Assembly: GCA_014728765.1 (NCBI GenBank)
Contig: WJLA01000016.1
Location: forward strand, 1-5,618
Origin: Candidatus Peregrinibacteria bacterium
GTDB lineage: Bacteria; Patescibacteriota; Gracilibacteria; UBA1369
Direction of reading: 5' to 3'
Length of the DNA: 5,618 nt
Position 1 is the first letter of the stretch. The number at the start of each line of letters is the position of its first letter. Both the position numbers and the translations under genes were made by a program. Positions 1 through 5,618 of the stretch are shown here, piece after piece. Under the pieces are notes generated by a model that was given only the letters and a program-made list of their open reading frames with translations, ran no database searches and was not told the DNA's origin.

Positions 1-347
1 ATATACAAGCCGTGCCGTCTTTTTTGATTAAACATGATTTGGAAAAAGTAATATTAGGAGTGATAGATGATATAAGAAGTGAAAACTCAAATAGTGATTT
101 TAATCAAAGAAAAGAAAAAATATTGACCTATATGGCCTGTAGAAGTGCGGTGAAATTTGGAGACAGCCTTTCTTTGGAAGAAATGCAAGCCTTGGTCAAA
201 CAATTAGAAAAAAGTGAATCAAAATTCAGTTGTCCACATGGAAGACCCAGCATGATAATTTTGGAAAAATCAGAACTGTGGGCCAGATTTGGAAGAAAAT
301 ACACAGGATTCGCGGATGGAGAGAGATTCAGAGGAATTAATTGCTAA
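1..347 (+). CDS. mutL: DNA mismatch repair protein MutL, C-terminal part (5' end outside window)
   Basis: This is the C-terminal end of MutL, the ATPase and nicking endonuclease that links MutS mismatch recognition to strand removal in the cytoplasm. The reading frame is open from position 3 and no start is visible. A GTG at 12 is an internal valine in the run IQAVPSFL, a typical MutL stretch, so it is not the start. Three conserved motifs of the MutL endonuclease domain are visible in order: ACR (135-143, within MACRSAVKFGD), CPHGRP (231-248) and FxR as FGR (288-296). The other two motifs, DQHAxxExxxxE and the Q-rich clamp-binding one, would lie upstream. The CPHGRP and FxR motifs indicate the endonuclease-type MutL of bacteria lacking MutH, not the E. 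coli type. Sixteen residues follow FGR, a longer tail than in Bacillus MutL, which ends just after it. The stop is TAA at 345-347, and the last 11 bp overlap the convergent DUF4012 gene. Confidence 0.93.
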   Translation, partial: IQAVPSFLIKHDLEKVILGVIDDIRSENSNSDFNQRKEKILTYMACRSAVKFGDSLSLEEMQALVKQLEKSESKFSCPHGRPSMIILEKSELWARFGRKYTGFADGERFRGINC

Positions 348-2514
348 TTACTGTGGCTTGATGAAATGTTCCATCCAATACTTGAATGTATTTATCACCG
401 GATTTTTCAGGAAATTCTTTAAGAATTTTTTGATTTATGCCCGGATTAATTTGTTTGGAGATAATTGTCTCAATTGAACCGGATTGCTTTTGAGCTGCGA
501 AACGATATTGATCAGCAGGCAACAGATCCAGTTTAAAAGGTAATTTATAACGTAAAGTGATTGAATTTGTTTCGCCTGGAAGAGTTTTCATTTTGTATAA
601 GAAATAGGTTTTGTTTAATTGCGAATCATGGCGCGTTTTAACATCTTCTAAGCTTACACCGACAGCGTTTTCCAACTCGGCTCCAAAAGGCACATATACT
701 CTTATGTTAGATATGTTTTCGCCTCCTCCCAAAATGTAAATCAAATATTCAGGCAATTCCCGATATCCGAATTCTTCCAGGTAAGATTTCCATTTGAGAA
801 GTTCTGATTCTGTCCAAGTATGCTCTCTGGTTATTTTTAATTCATTAAAGATTGTTCCATCACTTTTAATAAAAGTTTGATGATCAAGCTCTTGTAAAAT
901 GTATTGATCAGATTTGTTGCCGCCAATGGATGTTGCAATGACTTGCAGATAATCCTGATCCGGTTCCAATTCAAGTTGACGCGGAGTTAAATGGAATTTA
1001 TCAAATAATTCCTGTACATCTTGATGTCTTGAATAAAACATTATCTTTTGATCTTTTATTCCTTCAATCAGGTTCTGTAACAGAGGTTGATAATTGTCCA
1101 TTGTTAAAAGCCTTGCTTTAAATGATGTGATTGCATTTTCCAAAATAACTTTCGGACTATTTTCTCCAAATTCTTTTGACTCTACCAGATAACTGATAAT
1201 AAATTGGAAATTTTCAGAATTTACAGGTGCTTTTAAACCTTCAACATCCAGTTCTCCCACTACTTTTAAAAGTTGATTTACAAAGCTTAAATTTATCGCA
1301 ATTACGGTATCGACACTTGGACCTCGCGATTTTTGCAAAAACCAGGCAGCTTTTTCGGCCGATAATGCGAAATCAGGAGAAAAGTTGCTATCTCTAAGTC
1401 TCCATTCATCAGTTATTTCGGAAATTTCCTCCGGAGCCTCTATTGGTTCTTTCAATTGACCGTCAAATCTATAAACGTCATGGAATTGTGTTCCGGAAAT
1501 GTATCCTTCATTAACGTCTATAATCATTAATGAACCGATAAAGCCACCTGTCGGTCTGGCTTCCGAGTCATTTTGAAGCAAAATCAAATATCGATGAGGG
1601 TATCTGTCACCAAGCAACTTCAAAATAGATGGGAGATTCGACTTTTGATCTTTCAATAAGACCAATATTTTTTCCAAACTGATTCTGAGAGAATTAATCT
1701 TTTCTTTCAAATCTTCAGTTATAAAATGAGATGAAATTTGAGAAAGATTATTTTTGGCATCTTGTAATTCTTCAATTATCAAATCCAAATATGGCAGCTC
1801 TTTGTTGATTAAGTCAGTAATTGAAAGATTTGTTTCACTTCCGTTTTGATTATCTTTAAGTATGTTTTGGTTCTCCGAGATAAACAGTTCTGGTAGATTT
1901 TTTAAATTATTGATGCTTCTGGAAAAGTGTTTTCCGGCACGCGAAATTGCTTTACCCGCTTCAAGAAGATTATTTAAGGATTCAATATTCTGCTCTTTTA
2001 CAAAAATTGATTCTTGACTGGTTCTTAGATAAGAAATATTTTCAAGTGCGGTGTCAAAATCTGTTTCCGCTAAGCTGAAGCTATTTTCGGCATTGCTAAA
2101 ATCAGCTTGTTTGCCACTTTCAGTTGCGTTTTGAATTTGACTAACTGCAGATTCGGCGGAAGCGGTAATTGTGTTTGTTAATGCAAAACCATTTTCAAAA
2201 ACATTAATCAGATTGAATAAAAACACTAAAATTAATCCGGACGCCATTAATTTTAGAGGTTCGGTATACTTTTTTAATATAGGTTTTTTTAGATTTTCTT
2301 CGGGTACAAAATAATAGCTGTTGCTTTTTTTACTCTGTGCATGAATATCAACTATTTTCTTTGATTTTGCTTGATTGTAAATTGACTTATTTCCTGAATT
2401 TTCAGAAATATCCAGTAAATGATTTCTTTTGACACGTTCTTTTTTAACCTCGGATTTGAGGTTTAATTTTTTATCTTTGGATTTCTTTAAATCTGTAAAT
2501 ATGATTCGCGCCAT
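337..2514 (-). CDS. DUF4012 family single-pass membrane protein with large extracytoplasmic domain
   Basis: The product is a 725-residue membrane-anchored surface protein of unknown biochemical function. Residues 1-86 form a Lys-rich, low-complexity and presumably cytoplasmic tail. One hydrophobic helix follows at about 87-107. Residues 112-290 are rich in Ala, Ser, Glu and Asn with long helical, partly coiled-coil character. The DUF4012 core begins near 300. Its hallmarks are YLILLQND then EARPTGGFIGS (about 309-328), RDSNFSPDF (374-382) and a VDTVIAINLSFVNQLL segment (about 401-416). C-terminal family features are also present: RVYVPFGAELENAVG (605-619) and YRFAAQKQSG (670-679). I prefer the ATG at 2514-2512 because it overlaps the upstream stop as TGATG. 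A TTG one codon earlier (2517) is possible. No Shine-Dalgarno sequence precedes it, so expression probably relies on coupling to the upstream gene. DUF4012 is common in Patescibacteria and Actinobacteria, and an envelope or polysaccharide-related role is speculation. The stop is TAA at 339-337. Confidence 0.9.
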   Translation of the reverse strand: MARIIFTDLKKSKDKKLNLKSEVKKERVKRNHLLDISENSGNKSIYNQAKSKKIVDIHAQSKKSNSYYFVPEENLKKPILKKYTEPLKLMASGLILVFLFNLINVFENGFALTNTITASAESAVSQIQNATESGKQADFSNAENSFSLAETDFDTALENISYLRTSQESIFVKEQNIESLNNLLEAGKAISRAGKHFSRSINNLKNLPELFISENQNILKDNQNGSETNLSITDLINKELPYLDLIIEELQDAKNNLSQISSHFITEDLKEKINSLRISLEKILVLLKDQKSNLPSILKLLGDRYPHRYLILLQNDSEARPTGGFIGSLMIIDVNEGYISGTQFHDVYRFDGQLKEPIEAPEEISEITDEWRLRDSNFSPDFALSAEKAAWFLQKSRGPSVDTVIAINLSFVNQLLKVVGELDVEGLKAPVNSENFQFIISYLVESKEFGENSPKVILENAITSFKARLLTMDNYQPLLQNLIEGIKDQKIMFYSRHQDVQELFDKFHLTPRQLELEPDQDYLQVIATSIGGNKSDQYILQELDHQTFIKSDGTIFNELKITREHTWTESELLKWKSYLEEFGYRELPEYLIYILGGGENISNIRVYVPFGAELENAVGVSLEDVKTRHDSQLNKTYFLYKMKTLPGETNSITLRYKLPFKLDLLPADQYRFAAQKQSGSIETIISKQINPGINQKILKEFPEKSGDKYIQVLDGTFHQATVISN

Positions 2515-4142
2515 CAATTTAAGTTTAACTTATAGACGCTTAAAATACCATGCTCTAAATATTTTTTTCCATATTCGAAATCAACGATTCGATTCAATAA
2601 AGGATTTTCTCCTAACAATCGATCTAAATCAGCTTTAAGATATTCATCGATTCTTTGAATTGGATCAAGATTATGATAAGCCTGAGAATTTAAATTACTT
2701 AAATTCGATCTGATTATTTCAAAATATTGTTGATTATTGGAAATTATTAAATAATTGTCTTGAAGTCCGTAATAAAGATTGAAATTAGAATTTTCACTGC
2801 TGATCAATCCTTGATAACCATCAAAATCTTTTTTCTCAATACTGTTATTATCGGCAATATATTCTCTACCGATAGTTCCATCAGGCAATTCGAATGTCTT
2901 TAAAACAGGATTCAATGCTGCAATTTGAGTTTTATAAGATTCCAAGACTTCTTGGAAATTATAAAATTGGTTTTGAGCGTTATTAAGCTCAGAAATCAAG
3001 GTAATAATTGGATCACTCGCTGTTCCTTCGAAGCTGAAGACATATTCGCCTTGGAAAAAATTCACCAATTGATCAGAAAAATCAAAATTTTCACCAAAAT
3101 ATTGATCTTTGATTTTTTCAAAAGTTCCCTCAAAAAGTCCCGCTTCAACTGATGAAGTTCGATGATATATTTGATTCAGTCTATCAAATTCATACTTAAG
3201 ATTTCTTCCCCCCAAAATAACTTGAGCTGAATCAGGAATTGCATTCAATAGTTTCCCTTGATATTCAGATTCAAAGTCAAGGAATATTTCATTGTTTAAA
3301 TATTCTGAATTTACCAGAGAAAATTGTTGCACCCTTAATTCTTTTTCAAAAATATTGGCTACCATCCCGTCCGCCGAGTATATTTTCAAAAGTGGCAGAA
3401 AATCGACTAAAAATGGTAATCTGGAGCTTACGAATTGGTGATTTCTCAATAAAGAGGATAATGTTTTTTGATGGTCAGAATATGCAAAAATCAAGTTTTG
3501 ATCAGGAAGAGCCTGTGCGACCTGAATAAATTTCGGGTGATTTTTTAAAGCATCAATTTGGCCTTTCACAGTGTTAACCACTAATTTTAAATTTTCAATT
3601 TCTTCGGAGAAAACAAGATAGTCATTCAACATTAAAACATGATAAGACTGACCAAAAGAATAACTATAAATAGAATAACCTTGATATTTTTCCTCTAGAG
3701 ACAAAATCACTTCTTCCGATTCAATTTGATTTTGGACAATAAACTCAAGTGCTTTGGAGCGATCTTGATATTTCAAAAACAAAACCGGAAGTATCTTTTG
3801 ATTGTTATTTTTATTCTCAAAAAATGCCAAACCAGCTCTGTTTCCCAGCCACGGTTTTATGTTTTCGTATAGAGGTAAAAGATCACTGATTTGAGTTTCA
3901 GGGTTGATAGGTAAAAACTCCTCTAAATTTTTGTATTGCGGAGAGTTTTGATCAATATTGATTTCAATAAATCCCAAAGTGGAATTGGCCGGCAGATAGT
4001 TTGGCAGCTCTTCCGAAAACCAAATTTTATTCCAGGCGAATGAACCTAATATCAACAAAAGCAATAAGGCTGCAAGCGATAAAAGTATTCCCGAAATCAG
4101 TTTTCTAGTGCTTTGTTTCAGAATTTTTTTTCTTCTCGGCAT
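2514..4142 (-). CDS. DUF3352-like membrane-anchored extracytoplasmic protein
   Basis: The product is a 542-residue protein of unknown function. It starts with a basic stretch (MPRRKKILKQSTRK), then one transmembrane helix at about 15-37 containing the run SLAALLLLLILGSF, with the remainder outside the membrane. Just after the helix comes YLPANSTLGFIEINID (49-64), the LPA...F.E.N pattern that opens DUF3352 proteins. Further family-like segments are GYSIYSYSF (155-163) and LNDYLVFSEEIENLKLVV (172-189). A second, diverged copy of the pattern appears in the C-terminal half: AIPDSAQVILGGRNL (301-315) and LQDNYLIISNNQQYFEIIR (460-478). The assignment rests on recalled pattern, so the family name is less certain than the topology. 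The frame stays open to an ATG at 4253 (579 residues), with another ATG at 4205. I chose 4142 because the basic-plus-helix anchor starts there and the extra 37 residues look like translated promoter DNA. The stop TGA (2516-2514) overlaps the start of the DUF4012 gene. Confidence 0.72.
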   Translation of the reverse strand: MPRRKKILKQSTRKLISGILLSLAALLLLLILGSFAWNKIWFSEELPNYLPANSTLGFIEINIDQNSPQYKNLEEFLPINPETQISDLLPLYENIKPWLGNRAGLAFFENKNNNQKILPVLFLKYQDRSKALEFIVQNQIESEEVILSLEEKYQGYSIYSYSFGQSYHVLMLNDYLVFSEEIENLKLVVNTVKGQIDALKNHPKFIQVAQALPDQNLIFAYSDHQKTLSSLLRNHQFVSSRLPFLVDFLPLLKIYSADGMVANIFEKELRVQQFSLVNSEYLNNEIFLDFESEYQGKLLNAIPDSAQVILGGRNLKYEFDRLNQIYHRTSSVEAGLFEGTFEKIKDQYFGENFDFSDQLVNFFQGEYVFSFEGTASDPIITLISELNNAQNQFYNFQEVLESYKTQIAALNPVLKTFELPDGTIGREYIADNNSIEKKDFDGYQGLISSENSNFNLYYGLQDNYLIISNNQQYFEIIRSNLSNLNSQAYHNLDPIQRIDEYLKADLDRLLGENPLLNRIVDFEYGKKYLEHGILSVYKLNLN

Positions 4143-4273
4143 ATTAGTGATTATGCTTAGGGAGTATTGCAAAAAATAATCAAAAAGCCAATACTGATTA
4201 GTCATTTTGTCTTGCGATTTTGATAAAATATCAATTAGACTAAACGCACTCATTTAAGACTAAAACTAAATTT
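4143..4273. promoter_or_regulatory. Divergent promoter region between alaS and the DUF3352-like gene
   Basis: If the minus-strand gene starts at 4142, these 131 bases are the only intergenic DNA and must carry promoters for both directions. They are strongly AT-rich and include runs of A (4171-4176). Besides the palindrome at 4220-4234 there are two weaker minus-strand candidates. One is CATAAT read at 4155-4150, seven bases before the ATG, which would give a leaderless transcript. The other is TTGTCG at 4297-4292 with TAAATT at 4274-4269, spaced by 17 bases, and would lie across the alaS start. None is strong. There is no Shine-Dalgarno sequence before either start, and no stem-loop large enough for a riboswitch or T-box. 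The minus-strand frame is open through this region, so part of it may be coding if an upstream ATG (4205 or 4253) is used. Confidence 0.6.
4220..4234. promoter_or_regulatory. Palindromic extended -10, possible bidirectional promoter core
   Basis: The sequence TTGATA-AAA-TATCAA is a perfect inverted repeat with 6-base arms and a 3-base centre. On the plus strand it reads TGATAAAAT (4221-4229), an extended -10 (TGn followed by TAAAAT). This would start transcription near 4236, about 38 bases before the alaS ATG. On the minus strand it reads TGATATTTT (4233-4225), an extended -10 with a TATTTT hexamer. This would start near 4218, ahead of the ATGs at 4205 and 4142 but downstream of the one at 4253. 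No good -35 is visible at the expected distance on the plus strand, as is common for extended -10 promoters. The palindrome could instead be an operator. In AT-rich DNA a repeat of this size can also arise by chance. Confidence 0.4.
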
Positions 4274-5618
4274 ATGTTAGCTAAAGAAATTCGACAAAGA
4301 TTTATAGATTTTTTCGTTAAAGAATATGGTCACAGACATATCGCTTCTGCGTCAGTTATTCCGGAAAATGATCCGACTGTGCTTTTTACGACAGCCGGAA
4401 TGCAACAATTGGTTCCATATATGATTGGAGAAGCCCATCCTGAAGGTAAAAAGCTTGTTGACTTTCAAAAATGCATCAGAACCGATGATATTGATGAAGT
4501 GGGTGACGCAACTCATTTAACCTTCTTTGAAATGCTCGGAAATTGGTCACTGGGTGATTATTTTAAAGAAGAAGCCATTAAAATGAGTTATCAATTTTTA
4601 ACCAATCCCGTTGAGAAAGGTGGTATGGGATTTGATCCGGAAAGGCTTTGTGTAAGTTGTTTTGCCGGTGATGAAGATGCTCCCAGAGACGATGAGGCTG
4701 CTGAAATTTGGGAATCTTTGGGCTTTGTCAGAGCGGAAAAAGCTTCGGAAGATCAAAAAAAGAGAATTTATTTCTATGGTAAAGAGCAAAATTGGTGGGG
4801 GCCTGCAGGTCAAACGGGACCATGTGGTCCGGACACTGAAATCTTTTATGATATTCAAGGTGGACCAATAAGTTCAGATGAACATCCGGATGATGAAAGC
4901 GGGAGATTTGTTGAGATCTGGAATAATGTTTTCATGCAATATAACAAACAGTCAGATGGAAGTTTTTTGCCTTTGGCTCAAAAAAATGTCGATACAGGTA
5001 TGGGTCTTGAAAGAATGGCCTCTATTATGGAAACAAAAGATTCTCCTTTTGACACTTCGCTTTTTGCAACTGCGAAGTCAAAATTGAGAGAAATGGCTTC
5101 TGAGCCAAATGAGAATTCTTTGAGAATAATTCTTGATCATATTCGTGCAGGGGTTTTTATTTTGGGCGATCCAATGGGTGTATCCCCTTCCAATACCGAT
5201 CAAGGTTATATTCTTAGAAGATTGATTAGAAGAGCTATCAGACATGCCAGAAAAATTGGTATTGAATCCGATTTCGGTGCGGAAATCGCAAAAATATTTA
5301 TTAATGAATATAAAGATGTTTACCCAGAGTTAGACAAAAATCGAGATAGAATTTTGGAAGAACTACATAATGAAGAAATTAAATTCAATAAAACACTGGA
5401 AAATGGTTTACGCGAAATGAAAAAACTTTTCAGCTCCTGGGATGCGGAAAATTTTGATGTTCAAAAAGCTGCAGAACAAGCTTTCTTTATTTATGAAACT
5501 TATGGTTTTCCGGTAGAAATGATTATCGAAGAATTAAACAGAGAAGGTTTTGAATTTGATTCAAAGCGATTTGTGGAAATTTTTGATCAAAAATTCAAAA
5601 AACATCAAGAACAATCAC
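4274..5618 (+). CDS. alaS: Alanine--tRNA ligase, N-terminal 448 codons (3' end outside window)
   Basis: Alanyl-tRNA synthetase charges tRNA-Ala with alanine in the cytoplasm. The frame is open from the ATG at 4274 to the window end. The class II catalytic core is complete: motif 1 region ASASVIPENDPTVLFTTAGMQ (about 24-44), motif 2 CIRTDDIDEVGD then HLTFFEMLGNWSLGDYFK (67-98), GPAGQTGPCGPDTE (176-189), EIWNNVFMQY (214-223) and motif 3 VDTGMGLERM (239-248), whose Asp is the expected alanine amino-group contact. The tRNA-recognition helical part follows, with DHIRAGVF (288-295) and SNTDQGYILRRLIRRAIRH (306-324). The window ends before the editing domain and C-Ala. Two oddities are a motif-2 loop shorter than that of E. 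coli and a CxxC pair at 126/129 (LCVSCF). The start has no Shine-Dalgarno sequence but matches where AlaRS proteins normally begin. The gene is divergent from the DUF3352-like gene. No T-box leader fits in the space upstream. Confidence 0.98.
   Translation, partial: MLAKEIRQRFIDFFVKEYGHRHIASASVIPENDPTVLFTTAGMQQLVPYMIGEAHPEGKKLVDFQKCIRTDDIDEVGDATHLTFFEMLGNWSLGDYFKEEAIKMSYQFLTNPVEKGGMGFDPERLCVSCFAGDEDAPRDDEAAEIWESLGFVRAEKASEDQKKRIYFYGKEQNWWGPAGQTGPCGPDTEIFYDIQGGPISSDEHPDDESGRFVEIWNNVFMQYNKQSDGSFLPLAQKNVDTGMGLERMASIMETKDSPFDTSLFATAKSKLREMASEPNENSLRIILDHIRAGVFILGDPMGVSPSNTDQGYILRRLIRRAIRHARKIGIESDFGAEIAKIFINEYKDVYPELDKNRDRILEELHNEEIKFNKTLENGLREMKKLFSSWDAENFDVQKAAEQAFFIYETYGFPVEMIIEELNREGFEFDSKRFVEIFDQKFKKHQEQS

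Noticed and set aside
412..431. Possible intrinsic terminator for mutL on the plus strand (AAATTC, TTTAA loop, GAATTT, then T's)
   Set aside because: The stem is six base pairs with only one G-C pair. It lies inside the DUF4012 coding region, and such structures are common by chance in AT-rich DNA.
289..477. Plus-strand open frame of 62 codons at the mutL end
   Set aside because: It overlaps the end of mutL in another frame and the DUF4012 gene antisense, with no motif. I considered it as a sign of a mutL frameshift, but the FGR motif and stop in the main frame need no shift.
2499..2516. Possible use of the TGA-glycine code, as in Gracilibacteria and Absconditabacteria
   Set aside because: TGA at 2516-2514 ends the DUF3352-like gene exactly at the start of the next gene. 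I saw no in-frame TGA inside any of the four genes. Readthrough would only reach a TAA a few codons later.
2429..2638. Plus-strand open frame of 69 codons across the junction of the two minus-strand genes
   Set aside because: It lies antisense to well-supported coding sequence, has no recognisable motif, and looks like a chance frame. The same applies to the open frames at 2925-3152 and 3239-3529.
4143..4273. T-box or other riboswitch controlling alaS
   Set aside because: The space is too short and too AT-rich, and there is no Stem I-like structure, T-box sequence or terminator hairpin.
4598..5087. Open frames overlapping alaS at 4598-4858 (minus), 4662-4871 and 4878-5087 (plus)
   Set aside because: They are out-of-frame or antisense shadows of the conserved AlaRS catalytic domain.

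Overview
The window is AT-rich (about two thirds A+T by eye), gene-dense and entirely chromosomal in character. Four protein genes occupy nearly all of it. Family content points to a Patescibacteria (Candidate Phyla Radiation) bacterium. A DUF4012 surface protein sits beside a DUF3352-like anchored protein, and the alanyl-tRNA synthetase has the shortened motif-2 loop and the SNTDQGY variant that I associate with that group. This placement is inference from recalled family patterns, not from a search. TGA is used as a normal stop, which argues against the TGA-glycine code of Gracilibacteria and Absconditabacteria.

Layout: (1) Positions 1-347, plus strand, hold the last ~114 codons of mutL, with the 5' part outside the window. 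(2) Positions 337-2514, minus strand, encode a large single-pass membrane protein with a DUF4012 ectodomain. Its 3' end overlaps the end of mutL tail to tail by 11 bp. (3) Positions 2514-4142, minus strand, encode a second membrane-anchored extracytoplasmic protein that resembles DUF3352. Its stop overlaps the start of the DUF4012 gene (TGATG), so the two form a translationally coupled pair. (4) Positions 4143-4273 form the only non-coding stretch, a compact divergent promoter region. It contains an AT-rich palindrome that reads as an extended -10 on both strands. (5) From 4274 to the window end, plus strand, lie the first 448 codons of alaS, without the editing and C-Ala domains.

mutL (mismatch repair) and alaS (translation) are housekeeping genes. 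The two minus-strand genes between them look like a small cell-envelope operon. Both products should be anchored by one N-terminal transmembrane helix with large domains outside the membrane. Neither family has a well-established biochemical function, so this pair is the least explained part of the window. I found no RNA genes, mobile elements, CRISPR arrays, attachment sites or origin-like structures.
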